NCBI RefSeq assembly: GCF_014396585.1
Contig: NZ_CP060717.1
Span: 1,364,001 to 1,428,000, forward strand
Length of the DNA: 64,000 nt
Reading direction: 5' to 3'
Origin: Sphingomonas rhizophila
GTDB taxonomy: Bacteria > Pseudomonadota > Alphaproteobacteria > Sphingomonadales > Sphingomonadaceae
Below are positions 52,889 to 61,665 of this stretch, one piece after another. Made by a program: the position numbers and the translations under genes. Position 1 is the first letter of the stretch. Every line of letters starts with the position of its first letter. Under the pieces are notes generated by a model, which was not told the origin of the DNA, made no database searches, and worked only from the letters and a program-made list of their open reading frames with translations.

Positions 52889-53455
52889 ATGATCACCCGC
52901 ATCCGGGAAGTTCGCCGGGCCCGCAATATGACCCTGGACGACGTCGCGAGGAAATGCGAGCCGCCGACTACGCCGCAGACCATCGGCCGGCTGGAGACCG
53001 GGATGCGCACCGTATCGGTGGGCTGGCTCAACCGCATCGCGACCGCGCTTGGGGTCGAGGCCTCGGACCTTGTCGAATCGCCCGACCGCAGCGAGCTTCA
53101 CGTCGCCGCAGTCCTTGGCTCGAATGGCACCGCCACTGCGCCGCGCCGCGCCGGGCTGGTCGTGCCGCCCAAGGCCGGGCCGACGATGGTGGCGATGACG
53201 GTGTCGGCCAGCGTCGGCGATTACCGCGCTGGCGACGAAATCTGGTGTGAGCGGATCGAGCCCGAGGACTTCGGCCGGGCGCTCAACCGCGACGTGCTCG
53301 TCCCCCGCCCTGCCGGCCGGTTCCTGTTCGGCCGCCTTATCGGCCGGGAGGACGGTAAGCTGCACATCCTTCCCCCCGGCGCCGGCGGCCGCCAAAGTGT
53401 GGTTGCCGATCCTACCTGGGCAGCATTGGCGGTGAAGCTTGTGCGGTCGCTGTAG
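52889..53455 (+). CDS. XRE-family regulator with S24-like C-terminal domain
   Basis: 188 residues: an N-terminal helix-turn-helix (IREVRRARNMTLDDVARKCE; GRLETGMRTVSVGWLNRIA) and a C-terminal half resembling S24/LexA-type peptidase-like or CI C-terminal domains (ASVGDYRAGDEIWCERIEPE), without a clear Ser-Lys dyad. TTAGGAG lies upstream of ATG 52889. It faces away from the DUF6456 gene; the IS element has separated their formerly shared intergenic region. Confidence 0.83.
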   Translation: MITRIREVRRARNMTLDDVARKCEPPTTPQTIGRLETGMRTVSVGWLNRIATALGVEASDLVESPDRSELHVAAVLGSNGTATAPRRAGLVVPPKAGPTMVAMTVSASVGDYRAGDEIWCERIEPEDFGRALNRDVLVPRPAGRFLFGRLIGREDGKLHILPPGAGGRQSVVADPTWAALAVKLVRSL

Positions 53456-53542
53456 CGAGAAGCCGGCGCGTGTTACGCTTCGATCGCCGCGGCTGGTGAG
53501 TCGCGCCGGTGCGTCGCGTCTCCCCTCGCGAAAGGTCCTTCC

Positions 53543-53911
53543 ATGCGCACCAGAACAAGTCTCGGAATGTTCATCGGCATCTTCGCTTCGACAAGCGCTG
53601 CGACCGCTGATCTTCTGCCGCTGAAGAACGGCATCTTCGTCCCGACCAACGTCGCCTGCAAGGGTGCCGCGAACGCCTATATGGTGAACTACTGGGGCAG
53701 AAAGAGTGGCATAGGGGTTGCCCAGGCCAGTTGCACGATCAAGTCGATGACCCGCAAGGGCAACGTCTACACGCTGCGCGAAGAATGCCGCGACAATCAG
53801 AGTGGCGGCCCGATCGAGGGCGGACCGAACGTCCTCACCATCGCCAGCCCGACCCGATTCGCCATGGGCGGCACAACCTACCGCTACTGCGGCCTCAAAC
53901 CGGTCTGGTGA
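53543..53911 (+). CDS. Small secreted cysteine-containing protein
   Basis: 122 residues with a signal peptide (LGMFIGIFASTSAATA) and four cysteines in the mature part (NVACKG, QASCTIKS, REECRDN, RYCGLK), probably two disulfides, so periplasmic or exported. No family is recognised. AAAGGTCC precedes the ATG. Confidence 0.72.
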   Translation: MRTRTSLGMFIGIFASTSAATADLLPLKNGIFVPTNVACKGAANAYMVNYWGRKSGIGVAQASCTIKSMTRKGNVYTLREECRDNQSGGPIEGGPNVLTIASPTRFAMGGTTYRYCGLKPVW

Positions 53912-53965
53912 CGCAAGTACGGCGGGGTTGGCAAGCCGTCCCCGCCGTGGCAAGGCGCCGCCCGC

Positions 53966-54041
53966 GGGCGCTTAGCTCAGTTGGTAGAGCATCTCGTTTA
54001 CACCGAGAGGGTCGGCGGTTCGAGCCCGTCAGCGCCCACCA
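53966..54041 (+). tRNA. tRNA-Val (anticodon TAC)
   Basis: Acceptor arms GGGCGCT (53966-53972) and AGCGCCC (54031-54037), D-arm GCTCAGTTGGTAGAGC, anticodon stem TCTCG/CGAGA with loop TTTACAC (anticodon TAC, reading GTA), T-arm GGCGGTTCGAGCCCGTC, discriminator A and an encoded CCA at 54039-54041. Confidence 0.97.
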
Positions 54042-54052
54042 TCCTTCCGCAA

Positions 54053-54994
54053 TCACACCGCTACCTGGGGCCGCACCTCCGCGAAATAGCGGCGCATGGC
54101 CTCGCTCGCGGCGGGGGCCAGTTCGACGAAAATGCGCCGGCCGTCATGCGGATCGGCGCGGCGCAGGAACAGGCCGTTGTCGGTCATCGTCTTGATCCAA
54201 CGAAGCGCGGTCGTCGGCGGCACCGCCGCCGCGATGCACAGCGACGACACCGGCACGCGATGTTGCGCGATCTCGGCCGCGAGAAGGTCGAGCAGCATGT
54301 CCCAAGCCGGATCCGCGAACAATTCGGGGTCAAGGAATTTCGCACGCAGTCGCCGGGCCCGGATGACGCTCCTCACCGTCTCGCCGCTCAATTCGGGAAG
54401 CGCACCGGTCGCGCTGGTCGGCGCCGGCCGCTCGACCGTGGCGGAGGTGCCGACGCCCGACGACAGCCGTGCCAGCGTCGCCGCGATCCGGCCCACCTCG
54501 TCCGACAATTGGCGAAGTCGCGCCGACGACGGCTCGCTCGACACATCATTGAGCATCGACGCACCGTGGCGCCGCCATGCGGTGGCGACCGCCAGCGCTG
54601 CCGCCCGCTCGCCCTCGTCGGCATCGATAAGCAATTGAGTCGTTCCGTCGGCCATCTTCGCGACGACCGGATCGATCAGTGCGCCTGGCGCGGCGACGAT
54701 CGCCGGCATCCGACCCGAGGCCGCTTCGCTATTGGCGCGGTCAAGCAACCGGTCGAGCGCGTCGCCGCCGTCACGATCCACTTCGACCCACAACGCGCTC
54801 GCCGCCGCCTGCAGCGCCAGCCGGTCGAGCGCTTGCTCGATCGGCACCGAAACACTTCGATAACCGGCAGCTTCGACGGTCGCCGCGGCGCGACGCTGCG
54901 CTGCCTCGCTGGAGGCGGCGATCAGGACGGGCGCGCGCTGGTCAAGCGTCGCGGCGCCAAATTGGGGGGCAAGATAGGAAACGCTCGAATCCAT
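54053..54994 (-). CDS. Winged-helix (MarR-like) DNA-binding protein
   Basis: 313 residues. The N-terminal half resembles a degenerate receiver or nucleotide-binding fold (RAPVLIAASSEAAQRRAAAT; TQLLIDADEGERA). The C-terminal half is a winged helix (ELFADPAWDMLLDLLAAEIA; VSSLCIAAAVPPTTALRWIK; MTDNGLFLRRADPHDGRRIF) like MarR regulators. ATG at 54994 with AAGGCGA upstream is preferred over the long extension. Targets unknown. It ends 11 bases from tRNA-Val on the opposite strand. Confidence 0.82.
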   Translation of the reverse strand: MDSSVSYLAPQFGAATLDQRAPVLIAASSEAAQRRAAATVEAAGYRSVSVPIEQALDRLALQAAASALWVEVDRDGGDALDRLLDRANSEAASGRMPAIVAAPGALIDPVVAKMADGTTQLLIDADEGERAAALAVATAWRRHGASMLNDVSSEPSSARLRQLSDEVGRIAATLARLSSGVGTSATVERPAPTSATGALPELSGETVRSVIRARRLRAKFLDPELFADPAWDMLLDLLAAEIAQHRVPVSSLCIAAAVPPTTALRWIKTMTDNGLFLRRADPHDGRRIFVELAPAASEAMRRYFAEVRPQVAV

Positions 54995-55131
54995 AACATT
55001 CGCCTTGGCGAGAGTTTGAACCGAGCAGGAGGCACTTAGAGCCATTGCCGAACGATTGGCCAGCGCGAACAGCGTCCGAAACGGACCAATCGGCGAGACC
55101 AGCTTAACGGCCGCGAGCGTAACGTTGCGCC

Positions 55132-55449
55132 ATGACCGACGACAGGGACTCCCGAGGTGCCGGCCCAACCGCCGAGCGGCTGCTTTGGCTGCGCAGCCTT
55201 GAGCGGTCACTCATGGACGCGGAGATTTCGACACGGCGGCTGGGCAAGGCGGCGACCGACTGCCCGGAGATTGCGATGCTGCTCGCCCAGATCCAGCTTG
55301 CCCGCGAGACATTGGCACATCTCCACGTTGCCGACGTGACTCACGATCATCCGGATTGGATCGAGTTGTTCCGCACGCTCGCGGAAATGGCCGACGGCGG
55401 TCAGACGCCCTGGGGGATTTCCCCGCCGCCGCCGAACTCGACCATATAG
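55132..55449 (+). CDS. Hypothetical helical protein
   Basis: 105 residues, mainly alpha-helical and acidic (ERLLWLRSLERSLMDAEIST; IAMLLAQIQLARETLAHLH), no signal peptide. It ends in a Pro-rich tail (WGISPPPPNSTI) whose codons overlap the convergent cysQ gene by 49 bases. Function unknown. Divergent from the winged-helix gene. Confidence 0.6.
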   Translation: MTDDRDSRGAGPTAERLLWLRSLERSLMDAEISTRRLGKAATDCPEIAMLLAQIQLARETLAHLHVADVTHDHPDWIELFRTLAEMADGGQTPWGISPPPPNSTI

Positions 55450-56234
55450 GGGCCGATGGCGGGCGCCTGCCAGCCAGCAGTCGCGACGAACCCGCGATTG
55501 AGGAAGGCCGGCTTGCCATAGGGCAGCGCTGTCCCGTCGAGCCCGTCGACACGGCCGCCCGCCGCCAACAGGACCGCGTGGCCCGCCGCAGTGTCCCACT
55601 CGCTGGTCGGCGACAGGCGCGGATAGATGTCGGCCCGCCCTTCCGCGAGGATGCAGAACTTGAGGCTCGACCCGACCGAGACGAAGCCGCATTCGCCCAC
55701 GGCCTGCTCCAGGTAATCGACCGTCGCCTGGGTCAGGTGCGACTTGGACGCCACCGCATCCGGACACGTCCCTTCCCGCCTCGCCCTGACCGCGATCGTT
55801 CGCCGCTGGCCCCGGTCCTCGACAAAGGCACCGCTGCCGACGAGGCCGCCCCACAGACGATCGGTGGCCGGCTGATAGACCACGCCCAGCCGCGGCGATC
55901 CGCCGACGATCAGGCCGATATTGACGGTATAATCGTCACCGCCGCGCACGAATTCCTTGGTGCCGTCCAGCGGATCGACCAAAAAATAGGTATCGCCGTG
56001 CGCCGGGATCCGCCCCGCCGCGACCTCTTCCTCGGCAATCACCGGGACATCCGGCGCGGCGTCGGAAAGCGCCTTGAGGATGATGTGCTCGGCCGCGCGG
56101 TCGCACACCGTCACCGGGCTTTCGTCGGCCTTGTGTTCGACCTCGAACCCGGCCGCGACCAGCTTCAGTATTTCCGCGCCCGCGGCACGCGCCGCGACGA
56201 CGCACGCCTCGAGCAGCGCCTCCTCGGACGTCAT
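55401..56234 (-). CDS. cysQ: 3'(2'),5'-bisphosphate nucleotidase CysQ
   Basis: 277 residues of the inositol monophosphatase superfamily: VIAEEE (metal-binding Glu), DPLDGTKEFVRGGDDYTVNI (the CysQ form of the DPxDGT motif) and SEWDTAAGHAVLLAAGG (WDxAAG). It hydrolyses PAP left from sulfate activation. ATG at 56234 was chosen on family length; the frame is open further upstream, and no strong ribosome site is visible. It lies 49 bases from the HSD10 gene on the same strand. Confidence 0.9.
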   Translation of the reverse strand: MTSEEALLEACVVAARAAGAEILKLVAAGFEVEHKADESPVTVCDRAAEHIILKALSDAAPDVPVIAEEEVAAGRIPAHGDTYFLVDPLDGTKEFVRGGDDYTVNIGLIVGGSPRLGVVYQPATDRLWGGLVGSGAFVEDRGQRRTIAVRARREGTCPDAVASKSHLTQATVDYLEQAVGECGFVSVGSSLKFCILAEGRADIYPRLSPTSEWDTAAGHAVLLAAGGRVDGLDGTALPYGKPAFLNRGFVATAGWQAPAIGPYMVEFGGGGEIPQGV

Positions 56235-56283
56235 TCGAAAATCGGCGCGGATGCGCCGCGCCCGGCGTTTGAGGGGCCAAAAA

Positions 56284-57063
56284 TCAACGGGGCGCCATCC
56301 GGATGCCGCCGTCGAGGCGGATGCTTTCCGCATTGAGGTAGACATTCTCGACGATGAAGACCGCCAGCTTGCCATATTCCTCGGCGGTGCCGAGCCGCTT
56401 TGGGAACGGCACCTGCGCCGCCAGCGCATCCTGCACCTGCTGAGGCATCATCGCCATCATCGGCGTCTTGAAGATGCCCGGCAGGATGGTGTTGACCCGC
56501 ACGCCGTCATTCATCAGGTCGCGAGCGATCGGCAGCGCCATGCCCAGCACGCCGGCCTTTGACGCGGTGTAGGCCGCCTGACCGATCTGCCCGTCCTGCG
56601 CTGCGACCGAGGCGGTGTTGATGATGACCCCGCGCTCGCCATCCTCCAACGGGTCGGCCTGGACCATGCCGTAGGCCGAATGGCTGATGCAGCGGAACGT
56701 GCCGACCAGGTTGATGCCGATCGCCAACTCGAACTGGTGCATCGGATAGCGCTTGAGCTCGCCGGTCGCCTTGTCCTTGCCGACCGTCTTCACCGCGTTG
56801 GCGACCCCGGCGCAGTTGACCAGAATCCGCTCCTGCCCGTGCGCCGCGCGAGCCTTCTCGAACGCCGTCGCGACTTTCTCGTCGCTGGTCACGTCGACTT
56901 CGCAGAATATGCCGCCGATCTCCGCGGCGACCTTTTCACCCTTTTCGGCGTCGCGGTCGAATACCGCCACCTTGGCTCCCTTGGCGGCGAGCGCCCGCGC
57001 GGTCGCTTCGCCCAGCCCCGATGCGCCGCCGGTGACGACTGCCGCTACTCCGTCGATCTTCAT
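56284..57063 (-). CDS. Type II 3-hydroxyacyl-CoA dehydrogenase (HSD10-like SDR)
   Basis: 259 residues: VVTGGASGLGEATARAL, ILVNCAGVANAVKTV, catalytic Ser in IINTASVAAQDGQ, YTASKAGVLGMAL with Tyr/Lys, and VRVNTILPGIFKTPMM. Length and motifs match 17-beta-HSD10/2-methyl-3-hydroxybutyryl-CoA dehydrogenase, an enzyme of isoleucine and fatty-acid oxidation. Its ATG overlaps the mccA stop by four bases, placing it in the acyl-CoA carboxylase operon. Confidence 0.9.
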   Translation of the reverse strand: MKIDGVAAVVTGGASGLGEATARALAAKGAKVAVFDRDAEKGEKVAAEIGGIFCEVDVTSDEKVATAFEKARAAHGQERILVNCAGVANAVKTVGKDKATGELKRYPMHQFELAIGINLVGTFRCISHSAYGMVQADPLEDGERGVIINTASVAAQDGQIGQAAYTASKAGVLGMALPIARDLMNDGVRVNTILPGIFKTPMMAMMPQQVQDALAAQVPFPKRLGTAEEYGKLAVFIVENVYLNAESIRLDGGIRMAPR

Positions 57064-58945
57064 GCCTCGTCCTTTTCGATTCTTGCCAACATCGCGTCCA
57101 CCTGGACCTGCGCGCCCTCAACAGCATTCAGTTCGGTGACCACGCCGTCGAACGGCGCCGTCAGGCCATGCTCCATCTTCATCGCTTCGAGGGTCAGCAA
57201 ACGTTGACCCTTGGCAACCTTTTCACCGGTCGAGATCTCGACGCTGGTGACCTTTCCCGGCATCGGCGCGATGATGGCGCCGTCTCCCTGCGCCGCGCCA
57301 CCGGCCGAAAAGCTCGGCAGGGTGAACAGGAACGGTTGCGCGTCGACGAAGACCAGCGCACCGCCATCGACAGGCGCGCTGAATCCGCTGGCGGTGACGC
57401 ATTCTTCCAGCATCATCGTCCGCCGTTCGCCGCCGTGCTGGATCGTGATTCGGGCCTGCGAAGGCGCGTTCAAGCGGAAGCCGTATTCCCGCGACCACGG
57501 GCCGCCGGTCTCGCCTTGTGCATAATAGGGCGCGAACAGTTGCAGGGCACCGATCGCCCACTCATTGTCGGACATTTCCGGCGCGGCGGTCAGCGCGTCG
57601 CCTTCCTGCGCGATCAGGCCGGTTGTGACGTCTCCGCTCCGGAAGTGGGAGTTCTGCAAGCAGGACAGAAGAAAGGCGGCGTTGGTTTTTACCGGCCAGA
57701 CGCGCAGGCCGAGCAGCCCCGCCGCCAGATTCATCATCGCCTTGTCACGGTCCTCGCCGCGCGATACCAACTTAGCGATCATCGGGTCGTAATAAGGGCT
57801 GATCTCGTCGTCCTGCTCGACCCCGGTTTCCACCCGCAATACCTCGTCGGGGAAGTCCGCGAGTTCCAGCGTCCCAATTGAAGGAAGGAAACCCTTGGCC
57901 GGGTCCTCGGCATAGAGCCGCGCTTCCATCGCCCAACCGTCGATCGACAGTTCGTCCTGCGCCATCGGCAGCGGCTCGCCGCTTGCCACCCGCAATTGCC
58001 ATTCGACCAGGTCGACGCCGGTGATCTCCTCGGTCACCGGATGCTCGACCTGAAGGCGGGTGTTCATTTCCATGAACCATATGCGGTCGGCGCGTAGGCC
58101 TTCGGACGCGTCGGCGATGAACTCGATCGTCCCGCGCCCTCGTAATGCACCGCCTGCGCCGCGCGTACCGCCGCGCCGCACACCGCTTCACGCGTCGCCT
58201 CATTTATTCCCGGCGCCGGTGCTTCCTCGATCACCTTCTGGTGGCGCCGCTGCAACGAGCAATCGCGCTCGAACAGGTGGACGACATTGCCGTAGCTGTC
58301 CCCGAACACCTGCACCTCGATATGGCGCGGGCTTTCGATCCATTTTTCAATCAGGACGATGTCGTTGCCGAAGCTCGACGCCGCCTCGCGCTGACAGCTT
58401 TCCAGCGAGTCGAGGAAATCCTCCGGCCGGTCGACCTTGCGCATTCCCTTGCCGCCGCCGCCCGCGACCGCCTTGATCAATACCGGATATCCGATCAGTC
58501 CCGCCTGCTCGGCCAGGAACGCCGGCTCCTGGTTCTCGCCCATATAACCGGGCGTCACCGGCACCCCCGCTTCCGCCATCAGCTGCTTGGCGGCATCCTT
58601 CAGGCCCATCGCGGTGATGCTTGCAGGCTTCGGCCCGACCCACACGAGCCCGGCGTCGATCACGCTCTGCGCGAACCCCGCATTTTCGGACAGGAAGCCA
58701 TAGCCCGGGTGAATCGCCTCGGCCCCAGCTTCCTTCGCGGCGGCAATGATCTTGTCGCCGATGAGGTAGCTTTCGCGCGCCGCCGACGGCCCGATATGCA
58801 CCGCCTCGTCCGCCAAGCGCACATGCAGTGCCTTGGCATCGGCGTCCGAGTAGACCGCCACCGTGCGGATACCCATCTCGCGCGCTGTGCGGATGATGCG
58901 ACAAGCAATCTCGCCCCGGTTGGCGATGAGTAATGACTGGATCAT
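57060..58945 (-). CDS. mccA: Biotin-containing alpha subunit of methylcrotonyl-CoA carboxylase (one apparent frameshift)
   Basis: Reconstructed length is about 628 residues. Biotin carboxylase domain: [33 protein letters not shown] (ATP-grasp) and [13 protein letters not shown]. Linker, then a C-terminal biotinyl domain with the biotin-Lys in [12 protein letters not shown] near residue 595. One G is missing from the run at 58131-58133 (plus-strand CCC); restoring it joins AVHYEGAG to [11 protein letters not shown]. Paired with the mccB upstream, it carboxylates 3-methylcrotonyl-CoA in leucine breakdown. It overlaps bioB as ATGA. Confidence 0.9.
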
Positions 58946-59943
58946 GCCGCCACCATCGCCCGCATCGGCTCTTCCGCTTCCATCGGCTTCAATCCCAGCT
59001 TGGCAAACATCGCCGCGTCGGCGCTGCCGCCGGCGTTGCCCGCGGTCAGCAATTTCTCGCCGGTGAAGATGCTGTTGGCGCCGGCGAGGAAACACAGGGC
59101 TTGGGTCGATTCCGACATGCTCTCGCGCCCGGCCGACAGCCGCACCATGCTGCGCGGCATCGTGATCCTCGCCACGGCGACGGTGCGCACGAATTCGATG
59201 TCGTCGATCAGCTTTTCACCGTCCAGCATGTCGCCCAGTACCGTGCCCTTGATCGGCACCAGCGCGTTCACCGGCACGCTTTCGGGATGCCTTGGCAGAG
59301 TCGCCAGCGCGTGGATGAAGCCGACGCGGTCGTCACGGTTCTCGCCCATTCCGACGATGCCGCCGCAGCACACCGCCATGCCCGCCTTACGCACTTCGTC
59401 CAACGTATCGAGCCGTTCCTGGAACGTCCGTGTCGTGATGATGTCGCCGTAATGTTCAGGGCTCGTGTCGATGTTATGGTTGTAATAGTCGAGACCCGCC
59501 GCCTTCAGCGCCCGGGCCTGATCACCCGTCAGCATGCCCAGCGTCATGCAGGTCTCCAGGCCCATCGCCTTCACGCCGGCGACCATGTCGCACACCGCGG
59601 CCATGTCGCGGTCCTTCGGCTCGCGCCACGCCGCCCCCATGCAGAAGCGCTGTGACCCCGCAGCCCTGGCCTCGGCGGCCGCGGCCAGAACCGCGTCCAC
59701 GTCCATCAGCTTCTCGGCCTTCAGGCCGGTGCTGGCGTGCGCGCTCTGCGAGCAATAGCCGCAGTCTTCCGGACACCCGCCGGTCTTGATCGACAAGAGC
59801 GTGCACAACTGCACCTCGACCGACGAATGATGGGCGCGATGAACCTCGCCCGCCCGGAACACGAGGTCCGTGAATGGAAGATCGAACAGCGCGGCAATCT
59901 CGGCGCGGGTCCAGTCGGTGCGCAATAAATCCTTGATCATCAT
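58942..59943 (-). CDS. bioB: Biotin synthase BioB
   Basis: A 333-residue radical-SAM enzyme: [13 protein letters not shown] supplies the CxxxCxxC cluster ligands; [32 protein letters not shown] and [14 protein letters not shown] are typical BioB. It inserts sulfur into dethiobiotin. It lies inside the carboxylase operon, between mccB (its ATG shares a base with the mccB stop) and mccA (ATGA overlap), and supplies the cofactor that mccA needs. Confidence 0.96.
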   Translation of the reverse strand: MMIKDLLRTDWTRAEIAALFDLPFTDLVFRAGEVHRAHHSSVEVQLCTLLSIKTGGCPEDCGYCSQSAHASTGLKAEKLMDVDAVLAAAAEARAAGSQRFCMGAAWREPKDRDMAAVCDMVAGVKAMGLETCMTLGMLTGDQARALKAAGLDYYNHNIDTSPEHYGDIITTRTFQERLDTLDEVRKAGMAVCCGGIVGMGENRDDRVGFIHALATLPRHPESVPVNALVPIKGTVLGDMLDGEKLIDDIEFVRTVAVARITMPRSMVRLSAGRESMSESTQALCFLAGANSIFTGEKLLTAGNAGGSADAAMFAKLGLKPMEAEEPMRAMVAA

Positions 59944-61544
59944 CACATCCTGAACACGCCGAACTGCGGCCGGTCGGGGATCGGCGCGTTCAGCGTGGCG
60001 GCAAAGGCGAGGCCCAGCACGTCGCGGGTTTGCGCCGGGTCGATGATGCCGTCGTCCCACAGCCGCGCGGTCGCGTGCCACGGGTTGCCCTGCGCCTCGT
60101 AATCGTCGCGGATCGGCTGCTTGAAGGCCTCGGCTTGCTCCGGCGTCCAGCTGTCCGCATCGCGGTGGACGGTGGCGAGGACCGACGCGGCCTGCTCGCC
60201 GCCCATCACGCTGATGCGGCTATTGGGCCAGGTAAACAGGAAGCGCGGACCATAGGCGCGGCCACACATGCCGTAATTGCCGGCGCCGAAGCTGCCACCG
60301 ATCAGCACCGTGATCTTGGGCACGGTCGCGGTGGCGACGGCGGTGACCAGCTTGGCGCCATGCTTGGCGATCCCCTCCGCTTCATACTTCCCGCCAACCA
60401 TGAAGCCGCTGATATTCTGCAGGAACAGAAGCGGGATTCGCCGCTGACAGGCCAGTTCAATGAAGTGCGCGCCCTTCACCGCGCTTTCGCTGAACAGCAC
60501 GCCGTTGTTGGCCAGGATCGCCACCGGCATCCCCCAGATATGGGCGAAGCCGCACACCAGGCTCGGCCCGTACAGCGCCTTGAACTCGTGGAACTCGCTG
60601 CCGTCGACGATGCGCGCGATGACTTCGTGCACGTCGTAAGGCGCCCGAACGTCCTCGGGGATGATCGAATAAAGCTCTTCCGGGTCGAACCGCGGCGGCT
60701 TCGGCTCGCGGAACGCGATGCCCGCCCCCGCCTCGTCCCCTAGGTGCGACACGATGTCGCGAACGATGGTCAGCGCATGTTCGTCATTCTCGGCAAGGTG
60801 GTCAACCACGCCCGACTTGCGCGCATGGAGGTCGCCGCCGCCCAAATCCTCGGCGCTGATCACCTCGCCCGTCGCCGCCTTCACCAGCGGCGGTCCGGCG
60901 AGAAAGATGGTGCCTTGGTTCCGCACGATGACGCTCTCGTCGCTCATCGCCGGGACATAGGCGCCGCCGGCGGTGCAGCTGCCCATCACGCAGGCAATCT
61001 GCGGGATGCCGAGCGACGACATCTGCGCCTGGTTGAAGAAGATCCGGCCGAAATGCTCGCGGTCCGGGAACACCTCGGCCTGGTGCGGAAGGTTGGCGCC
61101 GCCGCTGTCGACCAGGTAGATGCACGGCAAGCGGTTTTCCCGCGCGATTTCCTGCGCCCGGAGGTGCTTCTTGACCGTCATCGGGTAATAGGTGCCGCCC
61201 TTCACCGTGGCGTCGTTGGCGACGATCATCACCTGCCGCCCGCTGACCCGGCCAATTCCCGCGATCATCCCTGCGCCCGGCACCTCGCCGTCGTACAGGT
61301 CGCACGCCGCCAGCTGTCCAATCTCAAGGAAAGGCGCGCCCGGATCGAGCAGCCGCTCCACCCGCTCGCGCGGCAGCAGCTTGCCGCGCGACACATGCCG
61401 CTCGCGGCTCTTTTCGTTGCCGCCCTGCGCGGCCGCCGCGACATCGGCACGCAGCTTTTCGGCAAGGCCGCGATTGTGCGACGCCCGCGCCCGGGCCGCG
61501 TCGCTCGACAAGTCGATCTTCGACTCAAGCCTCGGTGCGCTCAT
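59943..61544 (-). CDS. mccB: Methylcrotonyl-CoA carboxylase beta subunit
   Basis: A 533-residue carboxyltransferase: [76 protein letters not shown] and [20 protein letters not shown], all characteristic of MCC beta rather than propionyl- or acetyl-CoA carboxylase. It transfers carboxyl from biotin to methylcrotonyl-CoA. It is the first gene of the operon mccB-bioB-mccA-HSD10; an acyl-CoA dehydrogenase (liuA) is not in the window. Confidence 0.94.
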   Translation of the reverse strand: MSAPRLESKIDLSSDAARARASHNRGLAEKLRADVAAAAQGGNEKSRERHVSRGKLLPRERVERLLDPGAPFLEIGQLAACDLYDGEVPGAGMIAGIGRVSGRQVMIVANDATVKGGTYYPMTVKKHLRAQEIARENRLPCIYLVDSGGANLPHQAEVFPDREHFGRIFFNQAQMSSLGIPQIACVMGSCTAGGAYVPAMSDESVIVRNQGTIFLAGPPLVKAATGEVISAEDLGGGDLHARKSGVVDHLAENDEHALTIVRDIVSHLGDEAGAGIAFREPKPPRFDPEELYSIIPEDVRAPYDVHEVIARIVDGSEFHEFKALYGPSLVCGFAHIWGMPVAILANNGVLFSESAVKGAHFIELACQRRIPLLFLQNISGFMVGGKYEAEGIAKHGAKLVTAVATATVPKITVLIGGSFGAGNYGMCGRAYGPRFLFTWPNSRISVMGGEQAASVLATVHRDADSWTPEQAEAFKQPIRDDYEAQGNPWHATARLWDDGIIDPAQTRDVLGLAFAATLNAPIPDRPQFGVFRM

Positions 61545-61665
61545 CCGCGTGTTATCCCCGTTCGTCGAAACATAAGGCCCGGACCGCGCCTAGCGTCCCC
61601 AATCCCACTTGCAAAGGTCGCGCTTCCGGCGCAGCGACTCGCGGCAACGACATCAGGAGACGTCC

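Noticed and set aside
54995-55210. N-terminal extension of the winged-helix protein
   Set aside because: It overlaps the divergent gene at 55132 and is Arg/Ala-rich; ATG 54994 has a good ribosome site.
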